A model generated the notes under the pieces. It was given only the letters and a program-made list of their open reading frames with translations, made no database searches and was not told the origin of the DNA. DNA of 64,000 nucleotides from Rouxiella sp. S1S-2 (lineage in GTDB: Bacteria; Pseudomonadota; Gammaproteobacteria; Enterobacterales; Enterobacteriaceae): positions 4,340,001 to 4,404,000 of the forward strand of contig NZ_WFKL01000001.1 in NCBI RefSeq assembly GCF_009208105.1. Direction: 5' to 3'. Every line of letters begins with the position of its first letter. Position 1 is the stretch's first letter. Below, one piece after another: positions 1 through 9,047 of this stretch. The translations under genes and the position numbers were made by a program.

Positions 1-885
1 TTTCTCACCACCGGCATGCAGGAACAGCTCACGGTTCTCGCCGTTAATTTCTTCAATGGTTTCAAGGCAGTCAGAGGAGAAACCTGGGCACACTATCTGA
101 ATATGCTTCACGCCCTGAGCAGGCAGGCTTTCCATCGTGGCGTCAGTGTAAGGCGTCAGCCAAGGCTCACGGCCAAAGCGCGACTGGAAGGTGAGCATAA
201 TTTTTCCGGCGGGCAGCTGCAACGCATCGGTCAATGCCTGCGTGGTTGCCTGACAGCGCTGCTGATAGTCATCGCCCTGCGCAACAAAACGTTTGGGAAT
301 ACCATGGAAGGACAGCACCAGGCGATCTGGCTCACCGTGCTTTTCGAATGACTCCAAAATACTGGCCTTCAGTGCGGCAATGTAGGCAGGATGTTCGGCA
401 TAATCGCGGATGAAACTGACCGAAGGCAGTCGGCGCTGCTGTTTAAGCACACGCGCCACGCCGTCAAATACCGAGGCGCTGGTCGAACACGAATACTGAG
501 GATACAGCGGCAGAACCACCATTTTGGTCACCCCTCTCTCCAACAGGCGACCGATGCCGTCTTCAAGGCTAGGTTTACCGTAGCTCATCGCCAGTTCAAC
601 CGGAGTGTCGGGGAAACGGGCCGCCAGCGCTTTTTGCTGACGCAGGCTGTAAACCATCAGCGGCGATCCTTCGTCCATCCACACGGATTTATACAGTTTG
701 GCCACGCGCGGCGAACGAAACGGCAGAATAACACCCTGTAAAATAGGCCACCAAATCAGTCTGTTGGTATCAACAACGCGAATATCACTCAAAAACTCAG
801 CCAGAAAACGTTTCACCGCCTGCGTGGTTGGAGCCTCCGGGGTGCCCAGGTTAACCAGTAACACACCGAACTTCGTCTGCATCAT
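1..885 (-). CDS. hemH: Ferrochelatase, 3' end cut by window edge
   Basis: This is the last enzyme of haem synthesis, inserting ferrous iron into protoporphyrin IX at the inner face of the cytoplasmic membrane. The reading frame stays open for 295 codons to the window edge, so about 25 C-terminal residues are missing compared with the roughly 320-residue E. coli enzyme. The catalytic histidine lies in the motif [10 protein letters not shown] and falls at residue 194, the E. coli position. Two ATG codons are adjacent (885 and 882). The first has an AGGGAA Shine-Dalgarno 8 bases upstream and was chosen. The gene lies downstream of adk as in E. coli, but a terminator separates them, so it probably has its own promoter in the 200-base gap. 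Confidence 0.96.
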   Translation of the reverse strand, partial: MMQTKFGVLLVNLGTPEAPTTQAVKRFLAEFLSDIRVVDTNRLIWWPILQGVILPFRSPRVAKLYKSVWMDEGSPLMVYSLRQQKALAARFPDTPVELAMSYGKPSLEDGIGRLLERGVTKMVVLPLYPQYSCSTSASVFDGVARVLKQQRRLPSVSFIRDYAEHPAYIAALKASILESFEKHGEPDRLVLSFHGIPKRFVAQGDDYQQRCQATTQALTDALQLPAGKIMLTFQSRFGREPWLTPYTDATMESLPAQGVKHIQIVCPGFSSDCLETIEEINGENRELFLHAGGEK

Positions 886-1036
886 GCTGAATTCCCTAAA
901 TAATATTGCTAAATTTATAACACAGGGCAAGTGACCTGTCTGAATGCGCCCTTATTGTAACTAAACACCGGCAAATCGGAACCGATAACAGCAAGTGGGA
1001 TTAACAATCAATGCTATTTGGAAGGGGCAAATGAGG

Positions 1037-1064
1037 ATAAAACAAAGGCGACCGAAGCCGCCCT
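1037..1064 (-). terminator. Rho-independent terminator of adk
   Basis: On the minus strand a six-pair stem (GGCGGC / GTCGCC, one G-U pair) closes a UUCG tetraloop and is followed by TTTGTTTTA. It ends adk transcription before hemH. Confidence 0.75.
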
Positions 1065-1089
1065 GATAACCTAGCTCACCGTGTGAGGA

Positions 1090-1779
<690 letters not shown>

Positions 1780-1845
1780 TCAACCATACCATTCTGCGCC
1801 CCCTTCCTCAAGAAAGCGGACGGCTACTTAGTGATTAAACAATAA

Positions 1846-2733
1846 CTACAAAGCAATGGCTGCCTGTTTTTTTGCCTGCAAGGTTTGAGAAACAACGGCA
1901 ATGATGATGATACAGCCGCCAATCACGGCATTAATCGTGGGAGCTTCATGCAAGAATAGATAGATCCACAGCGGTGCCAGTGCGGTTTCCAACAGCAAAA
2001 ATAGCCCCGCATTCGCAGGCGCCACATAGCGGGTCGATAGCGAAATCAGTCCCATGGCGACGGGAATGATCAGCGCCCCTTCAATAGTCAGCCACAACCA
2101 CTGCTGTGGCTGAAGCGCGGAGATGGCGGGCAACAGCCCTGCTCCGGCAAAAATAGGTACCACAATCGACGCGAGAATGCCGCCCAGTGAAGGCAGTGCC
2201 AAAGTGCCATTTTCGACCTTTGAGGCAAAAATAAACGCCAATGCCATACAAATCGCCGTTGCCAGTGCAAAATAGTTGGCGCTGGCGTCCACGCCAGACT
2301 GACGACCGGCCATCACGATAACCACTCCGACCATGCCAACGAGAGCGGCTATCATCAAGGAACGATCGATTTTAACGGCAAAAAATATCCGCGATATAAT
2401 AGCCGAAACAAACGGCGTGGAAGAGATAATAACCAGCACCGTGGCGATATTGCCGCGATTAAGCGCATTGACAAAACAGGCCGAAGAAGCGCAGAAAAAC
2501 AGCACTGACAGCAGATTTTGGCGGGTTATCCACGGCACGCCCAGCACTGAACGGCTTTTGGGCACCAGCAGCCAAACGGTAAACACCACCGCCCACATCA
2601 GCAACCCGCGTAGGACCACGATAAGCCAAGAGTTATCGACCGCCATCAGTCGGATAAACACAGAATCGGTGCTCAGAATAATGCCGCCCATAATGCCAAT
2701 CAGGTTGCCGTTTACTGCGCTTGTTTTACTCAT
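1846..2733 (-). CDS. EamA/DMT-family membrane exporter, last gene of the PP-loop operon
   Basis: This is a predicted ten-helix inner-membrane transporter of the drug/metabolite (EamA) superfamily, 295 residues, with two homologous halves of about five hydrophobic helices each. The family mostly exports amino acids, nucleosides or other small metabolites; the substrate cannot be read from the sequence. The start at 2733 is chosen because its ATG overlaps the TGA of the upstream PLP-like gene (ATGA), which indicates translational coupling; a second in-frame ATG four codons earlier lies inside that gene. It is the last gene of a four-gene operon, so the likely cargo is the operon's product or a toxic intermediate. 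The gene lies between the operon and adk and has no counterpart at this place in E. coli. Confidence 0.85.
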   Translation of the reverse strand: MSKTSAVNGNLIGIMGGIILSTDSVFIRLMAVDNSWLIVVLRGLLMWAVVFTVWLLVPKSRSVLGVPWITRQNLLSVLFFCASSACFVNALNRGNIATVLVIISSTPFVSAIISRIFFAVKIDRSLMIAALVGMVGVVIVMAGRQSGVDASANYFALATAICMALAFIFASKVENGTLALPSLGGILASIVVPIFAGAGLLPAISALQPQQWLWLTIEGALIIPVAMGLISLSTRYVAPANAGLFLLLETALAPLWIYLFLHEAPTINAVIGGCIIIIAVVSQTLQAKKQAAIAL

Positions 2734-3608
2734 CTTATGTTCCATAGTTTTGAAATGTCTTCAAAAATGCTGCCGGTACAGTTGACCGGACGTCCATTCT
2801 GCCCACGCGTCCAGCGAGACAGTCGAAGGGTATTACTGTGTTCGAAATAGCTACCGTTCAGTTCTTTTACGGTTTGGCGCTGCTCTGGGGTAAAGGAAGG
2901 CACCTTAAAACAGCATAAAGGCAGGCCGGGTTCGCCGATGGATTGCAAACGAGCGCCGTCAGGCAGCCAGATATCCACCGCGTCAATGCTGGCAACATTA
3001 AAAGGCTGCCAGCCCGGCGCATTAATGGTTTCCAGCGCCATTTGCAGCGGCGCTTCTGATACCGTCGCCCTTTCAAACAGACGCAGCTCACTGCGCAGCA
3101 GCATGCTGTATTCTTCAGGCCGCACGGCAATCAGCGTCAGGCCAACGGCCACCGACGCGTGCTTATGTAATGGGGCCAAAAATATCGACCCGTTGTTAAT
3201 CAGGTCATTGTGTTTGTTGGTGGCAAAGCTGTGTGAGGCATCGACCACAATACGATGGGTCGATTGATCCAAAGCATTCAGCTCACCGGTATACGGATTA
3301 ATGTGAGTCACAATCTGCACGCCGCTGTTTTCGGTCCCGGCGGCAATTGAGTGAGGAAACAGCATGTCGATCGGCTGATAGTGCTGATGATTTGCCAGAC
3401 TGAGAGAAATATTTTGCTTGTGTAAAAGATGGGACAACATCGCCAGCCCAATGCTGACCGACTGCACCATAAACACATCGTATTGCTCAAGACGGTAAAC
3501 TTCGGTGAGTTTTTCCCGCAGTGCTTCACGCAGTAGATTCACTTTTTTATAAAAGTGTCCGCCGCCATGCTGCTCCTGGAGCTGAGGTGACAATGCTGAA
3601 GGATCCAT
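2730..3608 (-). CDS. Compact class-V-like PLP-dependent enzyme, function unknown
   Basis: The 292-residue product is not a family I can name, but it keeps the signature order of class V fold-type I PLP enzymes (cysteine desulfurase, serine-glyoxylate aminotransferase and relatives). VDASHS at residues 121-126 would place Asp123 on the PLP ring nitrogen. LHKHASVAVGL at 147-157 offers Lys149 as the Schiff-base lysine. LRLSRW at 261-266 matches the conserved arginine strand near the end of the fold. It is shorter than the usual 380-400 residues, mainly at the N-terminus, where the usual opening strand is missing. Its ATG overlaps the stop of the Nudix gene by one base and its stop overlaps the exporter start, so it is tightly coupled to both. 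The PLP assignment is inferred from motifs only; a non-catalytic relative is possible. Confidence 0.6.
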   Translation of the reverse strand: MDPSALSPQLQEQHGGGHFYKKVNLLREALREKLTEVYRLEQYDVFMVQSVSIGLAMLSHLLHKQNISLSLANHQHYQPIDMLFPHSIAAGTENSGVQIVTHINPYTGELNALDQSTHRIVVDASHSFATNKHNDLINNGSIFLAPLHKHASVAVGLTLIAVRPEEYSMLLRSELRLFERATVSEAPLQMALETINAPGWQPFNVASIDAVDIWLPDGARLQSIGEPGLPLCCFKVPSFTPEQRQTVKELNGSYFEHSNTLRLSRWTRGQNGRPVNCTGSIFEDISKLWNIR

Positions 3609-4006
3609 TAATCAATTAACTCTTTTTGATAAAGTAGTGGTAAAACGTTGTCGCGAAAGATTGAACCCACACCCACTTCGCACGGCGGTTTACGATAATT
3701 AACCCAGGCAATTTCGGCGATTTCTGCGCTGGCAACCGGCTGTCCGACCACTTCAACCTGATATACGTGATTTTCGATAGCTACAGATTCAAACTCCGCA
3801 ATCCCATGGAACAAACCAAAGGGCTTGATCTCGGCCGCTTCTACGTTCAGCTCTTCTTTAATTTCACGACGCAGACAGGTCAGATGATCTTCACCTTTAA
3901 GCGGTTTCCCACCGGGGGAAATAAAAATCTCAGTCCCCTCTTTTCGCGTCAGCAACAGCGCACGGTTGCGGATAATAATCGCCGAACACTTGATGATGGT
4001 TTTCAT
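3608..4006 (-). CDS. Nudix hydrolase of the PP-loop operon
   Basis: This is a 132-residue Nudix-fold protein, probably hydrolysing a nucleoside-diphosphate-linked substrate. The Nudix box is readable: G, five residues, E, seven residues, then REIKEELNV, which keeps the metal-binding REUXEE residues but has Asn where the consensus has Gly. The frame can be opened earlier at a TTG (4018), but the ATG at 4006 has a GGAG Shine-Dalgarno six bases upstream, so I use 4006 (N-terminus MKTIIKCSAIII). It starts 12 bases after the PP-loop gene stop and its own TAA overlaps the next ATG (TAATG). In context it may remove a nucleotide by-product or a nucleotidylated intermediate made by the PP-loop enzyme; the substrate is not predictable. 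Confidence 0.85.
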   Translation of the reverse strand: MKTIIKCSAIIIRNRALLLTRKEGTEIFISPGGKPLKGEDHLTCLRREIKEELNVEAAEIKPFGLFHGIAEFESVAIENHVYQVEVVGQPVASAEIAEIAWVNYRKPPCEVGVGSIFRDNVLPLLYQKELID

Positions 4007-4018
4007 CTTGGGCTCCAA

Positions 4019-4729
4019 TCAGGCTGCTTCTGCAGGTGAGGTAGCCACTTTCTTGGCCAGCATTAGGGTCTCGCCAGACAGGAATTTAACGATATTCAGC
4101 GCCAGCGGCGTTTTCTCACGCAGGTAAGAAATAATGGTGTCGTCGCTTGGCGTGGTGAAGCTGTCGCCAAAGATGCTGACGCCTTCGAGTGACTTGGTGG
4201 AAATACCCAGCTGCAGCAGGCGATATTTAACGTCGTCTGACGATTGAGCAAATTCATATATTGGTGAATTATATTGAATACTAAATTCCTGCATCAAATC
4301 GACCAAATACTCTTTGGCGACTAATCTCTGCTCAGGGAACTCTTGCTGATAATGCGTAATACCGTCGTTAATCACGTCAATATCATGACGGCGACAAAAA
4401 TCAATTAAATGAGCATGTATTGCCAACTTCTCGCCGAGTAGAACCAGGTTCTTACGATATTTAAGAATATCGCCCTCAATATTTTCGATGGCAATACTGC
4501 GAAAAGTCCCGCTAATATCTTCAACCGTATGCGCTACAACGAGTTCACCAAAACGGTTTTTAAGCTCATCCACACGGTGAGCAAGAATACCGCGATGCAG
4601 CGAGCATCCGCTGTTAGCTGAATAGAGGTGAACGGGGATACCTTGTAACATTAAATAACAGGCAGCTAAGGTACTGTCACGACCGCCGGTAAACATCACG
4701 AGCTGGGTCTTTACGGAAGCATCGTTCAT
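4019..4729 (-). CDS. PP-loop (N-type ATP pyrophosphatase) superfamily enzyme, first gene of operon
   Basis: This 236-residue protein has the pyrophosphatase loop FTGGRDST at residues 13-20, a variant of SGGxDS, followed by the second beta strand and an SLHRG-containing helix typical of the adenine-nucleotide alpha-hydrolase fold. Members activate a carbonyl or carboxylate by adenylation and then add an amine or sulfur nucleophile (QueC, ThiI, TilS, argininosuccinate synthase). [14 protein letters not shown] around 121-134 resembles the substrate-loop region of QueC-like proteins, but the C-terminal four-cysteine zinc site of QueC is absent, so it is not a second QueC. The ATG at 4729 has AAGGA five bases upstream and is preferred over longer openings to 4852, which would run through the structured leader. 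It heads an operon divergent from a LysR gene. The substrate is unknown. Confidence 0.75.
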   Translation of the reverse strand: MNDASVKTQLVMFTGGRDSTLAACYLMLQGIPVHLYSANSGCSLHRGILAHRVDELKNRFGELVVAHTVEDISGTFRSIAIENIEGDILKYRKNLVLLGEKLAIHAHLIDFCRRHDIDVINDGITHYQQEFPEQRLVAKEYLVDLMQEFSIQYNSPIYEFAQSSDDVKYRLLQLGISTKSLEGVSIFGDSFTTPSDDTIISYLREKTPLALNIVKFLSGETLMLAKKVATSPAEAA

Positions 4730-4789
4730 ATTAATCCTTAATATTGAGTAAAATACCCAGGTGCAAGGCACGTTTAGAATGATTTGAGG

Positions 4790-4853
4790 GTTGTCCCGCT
4801 GCGCCTGCCTTGAAGTATTAATCCGCCATCCTGGCGGCTCGCTTTGGGACAAC
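4790..4853 (-). promoter_or_regulatory. Structured 5' leader of the PP-loop operon
   Basis: Read on the minus strand, GTTGTCCC (4853-4846) pairs perfectly with GGGACAAC (4797-4790), enclosing an internal hairpin CCGCC / GGCGG (4837-4823, five-base loop) and a purine-rich arm. The element lies 60 bases before the PP-loop gene start and inside the likely transcript. Its shape (long closing stem with an inner hairpin) fits a cis-regulatory RNA, but I recognise no known riboswitch class in it; it could also be an old palindromic repeat. Confidence 0.4.
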
Positions 4854-4934
4854 GTGGAGACTAAAGGGTTTTTTTTGGCTTGGAAAATGATATAAACAGA
4901 CAGATGTGTTGAGAAAAACTAACAGGGTGTCACT

Positions 4935-5807
4935 ATGTCCGATCTTCCTTCACTGCGAGCATTGCATTATTTTAAACAGGCAGCAGTATTTGAAAGTTTC
5001 AGTGCTGCGGCCGAGTCTTTAAACGTCACACACAGCGCGATTAGCCATCAAATTAAAAATCTTGAAGCTTGGTTGGGTACGCCCTTATTTAAACGAACTG
5101 CCGGTCGGGTTTATTTAACACAAGACGGTCAAATATTAAAAAAATGCTGCGAGCAGGTATTTAGAAATATAGAAGCAACCTGTAAGGAAATTAAAACCCG
5201 GGAAGAAAACAATCTTATTATCTCGTGCGCACCGAGTTTTTTATCACAGTGGTTGATCCCGAGAATTTCTCACTTCTCTCAGCGGCATGAAAATATTGCG
5301 CTTACCTTTCAGACACATGTAAATATTGAAAATATTCACGATGAACGTACAGATATTTTAATCAAAAGTAATGAATCTCCGCTCTCTGACGAAATTGAGG
5401 CTACGCTCATTACCGTGGATTATATTGGGCCAGTTTGCTCTCCCGACTTTCGTCATCGCTTTACCTATGAAACAGATTTCACCACGCTGCCGCTGCTGCA
5501 CGCGGATACTAAAATTAATGCCTGGCAAGAGTGGGCAAGGAAAACCAATACGCGGGGAGATTTTATTTCGGGTAAGCATTTTGACAATCTGACGCTGGCC
5601 ATTCAGGCAGCAAGAAGCGGGTTGGGCATTATTATGACGCCGCAAATTTTGGTCAAAAAAGAGATTCAGGAAGGAAGTTTGATTGCGCCGCTGGGCTTTG
5701 CCGAAGTCGACAGGGCCACCTACATGCTGGTGAAACGTGCACGCAGTCAGGAAAGAGAAATTGTGCTGTTTAGACAGTGGTTATTAGAAGAGGCCAGCCG
5801 GGGTTAG
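4935..5807 (+). CDS. LysR-family regulator divergent from the PP-loop operon
   Basis: This is a 290-residue LysR-type transcription factor of the GcvA-like kind. The winged helix-turn-helix is at residues 1-65 (ALHYFKQAAVFESFSAAAES, then VTHSAISHQIKNLE), followed by a coiled linker and a periplasmic-binding-protein-like effector domain from about residue 90. The start ATG has AGGG seven bases upstream. It is transcribed away from the PP-loop/Nudix/PLP/exporter operon, the classical arrangement in which such a regulator controls its divergent neighbour in response to a pathway metabolite. The shared 200-base region holds the structured leader. The gene converges on htpG with about 50 bases between. 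Confidence 0.92.
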   Translation: MSDLPSLRALHYFKQAAVFESFSAAAESLNVTHSAISHQIKNLEAWLGTPLFKRTAGRVYLTQDGQILKKCCEQVFRNIEATCKEIKTREENNLIISCAPSFLSQWLIPRISHFSQRHENIALTFQTHVNIENIHDERTDILIKSNESPLSDEIEATLITVDYIGPVCSPDFRHRFTYETDFTTLPLLHADTKINAWQEWARKTNTRGDFISGKHFDNLTLAIQAARSGLGIIMTPQILVKKEIQEGSLIAPLGFAEVDRATYMLVKRARSQEREIVLFRQWLLEEASRG

Positions 5808-5821
5808 CCGACGGGCCTCTT
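5788..5821. terminator. Inverted repeat between convergent lysR and htpG
   Basis: AAGAGGCC and GGCCTCTT form an eight-pair stem around an 18-base loop across the stop codon of the LysR gene. No T-run follows on either strand, so termination is only suggested by its place between convergent genes. Confidence 0.35.
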
Positions 5822-5858
5822 GAGTGACACAATCTTGCATTACCTCACTGCGGGCAAA

Positions 5859-7733
5859 TTACGCCTGCAGCAGAGTATTCATACGGCGGATAAACTGGTT
5901 GGGATCTTCCAGCGTTCCGCGCTCGGCGAACAGTGCCTGGTCGAGCAGCAGTTCAACCCACTCGGCGAACTGATCTTCCTGAACTTCGTCGGCAGCGCGT
6001 TTTACCAGCGCATGCTCAGGATTCAGTTCGAAGATGTATTTCACCTCTGGCGCTTCCTGACCCGCTGCGGCAAACAGCTTGGCCATTTGCGTGCTCATCT
6101 CGTCAGCACCGGTGGTGACGATGGCCGGCGTATCGGTTAAACGATGCGTTAAACGCACTTCTTTAACACGCTCGCCTAGCAGAGTTTTTACACGCTCAAC
6201 GAATGGCTCAAGCGCTTTATCTGCATCCTGCTGTTCTTCACTCTTCTCATCGGCCAGCTTGTCGAGAGAATCATCCGCTTTGCTAACGGACTGGAAGCTC
6301 TTGCCGTCAAACTCGGTCAGATAACTCATCATCCACTCGTCAATGCGGTCCGAAAGCAGCAGCACTTCGATGCCTTTCTTGCGGAACAGCTCAAGGTGTG
6401 GGCTGTTTTTGGCCGCCGCGTAGCTGTCAGCGGTGATGTAATAAATTTTGTCCTGACCTTCAACCATGCTGCTCACGTAATCTTCAAGAGACAAATTCTG
6501 CTCTGAAGAGTCGCTGCGGGTGCTGGCAAAACGCAGCAGTTTGGCGATGGTTTCTTTATTGCTGCTGTCTTCTGCCGGCCCTTCTTTCAGGACCAGACCA
6601 AACTGCTTCCAGAACTGCAGGTATTTTTCTGCATCGTCTTTCGCCAGTTTTTCAAGCATTTGCAGCGCACGCTTGCTCAACGCGCTGCGCAGGTTTTGCG
6701 TGACGCGGCTGTCTTGCAGAATTTCACGCGAGACGTTCAGCGGCAGATCGTTAGAGTCTATCAGCCCGCGCACGAAACGCAGGTAGTTCGGCATAAACTG
6801 CTCGGCTTCATCCATGATAAACACGCGCTGCACGTACAGCTTCAACCCGTGCTTATGGTCGCGGTTCCACATGTCCCATGGCGCCTGAGAAGGAATGTAC
6901 AACAGGCTGGTATACTCCTGCTTGCCTTCGACACGGTTGTGGCTCCAGCTCAGCGGGTCACTGAAATCATGGGAGATATGCTTGTAGAACTCGGTGTACT
7001 CTTCGTCCGTCACTTCTGAACGACTGCGGGTCCACAGTGCCTGCGCCTTGTTGATTTGGTCCCAGGTGGTGGTGTCGTCTTCTTCATTGCGGGTTTCGAT
7101 TTCAACCGGCAAGGCAATGTGATCAGAGTACTTGCTGATGATTGAACGCACACGCCAATCGTCGAGGAACTCGTCCTGATCGGCACGCAGATGCAGCGTA
7201 ATTTCGGTACCGCGATCGGCCTTTTCGACGTCTGCCAGGGTGTATTCACCTTCGCCTGCAGACTCCCAGAAAACGCCCTCTTCGGCTTTAACGCCCGCCG
7301 CACGAGTCCGCACGGTGACTTTATCAGCCACGATAAAGGCAGAATAGAAACCGACCCCAAACTGGCCAATCAGCTGGCTGTCTTTCGCCTGCTCGGATCC
7401 CACCGACTGCAGAAACGCTTTGGTGCCCGATTTTGCAATAGTGCCGAGGTTGTCGATCACTTCATCGCGGGTCATACCAATGCCGTTGTCGCTCAGCGTC
7501 AGGGTACGTTTTTCTTTATCGAACGACAGACGAACGTGAAGTTCGGCATCGCCTTCATAGAGGTCAGGTTTGGACAGGGCGCAGAAGCGCAGTTTATCCG
7601 CCGCATCCGAGGCGTTGGAGATCAGCTCACGCAGGAAGATTTCTTTATTAGAATAAAGCGAGTGGATCATCAGGTGGAGTAACTGTTTTACTTCTGACTG
7701 AAATCCGCGGGTCTCTTGTCCTTTCATACTCAT
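5859..7733 (-). CDS. htpG: Chaperone HtpG (Hsp90 family)
   Basis: HtpG is the bacterial Hsp90: a cytosolic homodimeric ATPase that remodels client proteins with DnaK. The product is 624 residues, the E. coli length. It begins [11 protein letters not shown], and the N-terminal GHKL ATPase domain shows [14 protein letters not shown], the SDNGIGMT nucleotide-binding loop and the [11 protein letters not shown] lid segment. Middle and C-terminal dimerisation domains follow without gaps. The frame opens four codons earlier at a TTG, but GAGG lies six bases before the ATG at 7733. A sigma-32 promoter is visible 70-95 bases upstream, so it is a heat-shock gene. In E. coli adk follows directly; here the LysR gene and PP-loop operon intervene. 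Confidence 0.98.
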   Translation of the reverse strand: MSMKGQETRGFQSEVKQLLHLMIHSLYSNKEIFLRELISNASDAADKLRFCALSKPDLYEGDAELHVRLSFDKEKRTLTLSDNGIGMTRDEVIDNLGTIAKSGTKAFLQSVGSEQAKDSQLIGQFGVGFYSAFIVADKVTVRTRAAGVKAEEGVFWESAGEGEYTLADVEKADRGTEITLHLRADQDEFLDDWRVRSIISKYSDHIALPVEIETRNEEDDTTTWDQINKAQALWTRSRSEVTDEEYTEFYKHISHDFSDPLSWSHNRVEGKQEYTSLLYIPSQAPWDMWNRDHKHGLKLYVQRVFIMDEAEQFMPNYLRFVRGLIDSNDLPLNVSREILQDSRVTQNLRSALSKRALQMLEKLAKDDAEKYLQFWKQFGLVLKEGPAEDSSNKETIAKLLRFASTRSDSSEQNLSLEDYVSSMVEGQDKIYYITADSYAAAKNSPHLELFRKKGIEVLLLSDRIDEWMMSYLTEFDGKSFQSVSKADDSLDKLADEKSEEQQDADKALEPFVERVKTLLGERVKEVRLTHRLTDTPAIVTTGADEMSTQMAKLFAAAGQEAPEVKYIFELNPEHALVKRAADEVQEDQFAEWVELLLDQALFAERGTLEDPNQFIRRMNTLLQA

Positions 7734-7799
7734 CAAATACCTCAATCAAACCGTTTGAGTGATTAAAAACGTGACTCTGTTTAAAACAGACTGAGACTG

Positions 7800-7828
7800 A
7801 GATGGGGGGCTAAAGGGAAGTATTCAAG
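7800..7828 (-). promoter_or_regulatory. Sigma-32 heat-shock promoter of htpG
   Basis: On the minus strand a perfect -35 CTTGAA (7828-7823) is followed after 15 bases by CCCCATCT (7807-7800), matching the sigma-32 consensus CTTGAA / CCCCATNT. It points at htpG. Confidence 0.8.
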
Positions 7829-7925
7829 AGGAACGGGCAAGGAAATGGCGAAAAGTGCGTTAATTGATTATTTAAGCGTCTAACCGCGAGTGTTTAAAAC
7901 AGGCGGTGGAAAATAAAAATCGACG

Positions 7926-8057
7926 ACACAGCAATATTCGAACTCGTGGGAGGTGCAGCAAGGCGGCAAGAGGATAAGTCCCCAGGTGCTGACTCAGGTC
8001 AGTGACTGGGGCACATACGCGCAGCCAACACAGCTGCGGCTTCAAATACGACGAGGA
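7926..8057. repeat. Intergenic palindromic repeat, copy 1
   Basis: The 324-base gap between htpG and recR holds the htpG promoter and this element. Its core is an interrupted palindrome, CCCCAG..CTGAC-TCAG-GTCAG..CTGGGG (7980-8011), followed by GCGCAGCCAACACAGCTGC and a tail ending directly at the recR stop codon. It shares layout and blocks (GGCGGC, CCCAG/CTGGG, GCAGCCAACAC) with the element at 11090-11200, and I recall similar intergenic repeats scattered in Serratia and Yersinia genomes. Confidence 0.65.
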
Positions 8058-8663
8058 TTAGTACTTAAAGAGATGACGACCCGCCAGCGAGTGTGCGAGG
8101 GTTGTACCGTCTACCATCTCAAGCTCGCCGCCTACCGGTACACCGTGAGCGATGCGGCTGGCGACAACGCCGTATTGGCCACACATATCGGCAATATAGT
8201 TAGCGGTAGCGTCGCCTTCCACCGTCGGGTTCGTGGCGAGGATCACTTCCTGAATACTTTCACTTTCAAGACGTTGTTCAAGCCTGCCCAAACCAATGTC
8301 ATCAGGACCAATGCCGTCAAGAGGCGACAAATGTCCCATCAATACGAAGTAGCGCCCCGAAAACTGTCCGGTTTGCTCAATGGCATGAATATCTGCCGGG
8401 CTTTCAACCACACAAATCTGACCATTTTCTTTGCGACGTGGGTTGGCGCAAATGGTGCAAATCTCTTGCTCGGTAAACGTTCTGCAGTCGGCACAGTGGC
8501 CAATTTCAGACATTGCGCGGGTCAGAGACTGCGCCAGCCGCATTCCACCGCTGCGGTCACGCTGCAGCAGTTGGAATGCCATACGCTGCGCTGATTTCGG
8601 GCCAACGCCCGGCAGGCAGCGCAGCGCCTCCATTAATGATTCAAGGAGTGGGCTGGTTTGCAT
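8058..8663 (-). CDS. recR: Recombination mediator protein RecR
   Basis: RecR works with RecF and RecO to load RecA on SSB-coated gaps during post-replication repair. The 201-residue length equals E. coli. Visible parts are the N-terminal helix-hairpin-helix ([15 protein letters not shown]), a four-cysteine zinc motif (CADC and CTIC pairs, about residues 57-72) and a Toprim domain from about residue 80 ([29 protein letters not shown]). Its ATG shares one base with the ybaB stop codon (TGATG), so dnaX-ybaB-recR is the conserved coupled cluster. The stop codon abuts a palindromic repeat. Confidence 0.98.
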   Translation of the reverse strand: MQTSPLLESLMEALRCLPGVGPKSAQRMAFQLLQRDRSGGMRLAQSLTRAMSEIGHCADCRTFTEQEICTICANPRRKENGQICVVESPADIHAIEQTGQFSGRYFVLMGHLSPLDGIGPDDIGLGRLEQRLESESIQEVILATNPTVEGDATANYIADMCGQYGVVASRIAHGVPVGGELEMVDGTTLAHSLAGRHLFKY

Positions 8664-8992
8664 CAGAATGGCATCTTAAAGCCCGGTGGCAATTGCATGC
8701 CGCCAGAAACTGCTGCCATTTTTTCTTTTTGGGTTTCATCGATACGACGAGCCGCATCATTGAACGCCGCCGCAACCAAGTCTTCCAGCAGGTCTTTGTC
8801 ATCTTCAAACAGGCTAGGATCGATTTCAACACGACGTACGTTGTGCGCGCCGTTGATAGTGATTTTAACCAGACCTGCGCCAGACTCACCGGTCACTTCA
8901 AGGGCTGCGATTTCCGCCTGTGCCTGCTGCATTTTTTCCTGCATTTGCTGGGCCTGTTTCATCAGGTTACCCATGCCGCCTTTTCCAAACAT
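8663..8992 (-). CDS. ybaB: Nucleoid-associated protein YbaB/EbfC
   Basis: YbaB (EbfC) is a small homodimeric DNA-binding protein that coats the nucleoid. The product is 109 residues, as in E. coli, beginning [13 protein letters not shown], with a Gln-rich amphipathic helix ([15 protein letters not shown]) and the conserved C-terminal LPPGFKMPF. Longer openings to 9088 would run into dnaX; the ATG at 8992 is preceded by a purine-rich AGAGAGAAG. It lies 55 bases after dnaX and overlaps recR by one base. Confidence 0.97.
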   Translation of the reverse strand: MFGKGGMGNLMKQAQQMQEKMQQAQAEIAALEVTGESGAGLVKITINGAHNVRRVEIDPSLFEDDKDLLEDLVAAAFNDAARRIDETQKEKMAAVSGGMQLPPGFKMPF

Positions 8993-9047
8993 AATCTTCT
9001 CTCTTTGCGTCGAGCCGCGTATGTGCACCATGCTCCTACTGCGGCGG

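Noticed and set aside
4868..4876. T-run after the leader stem as a plus-strand terminator
   Set aside because: No plus-strand transcript ends here; the upstream genes run the other way and the LysR gene begins 60 bases later.
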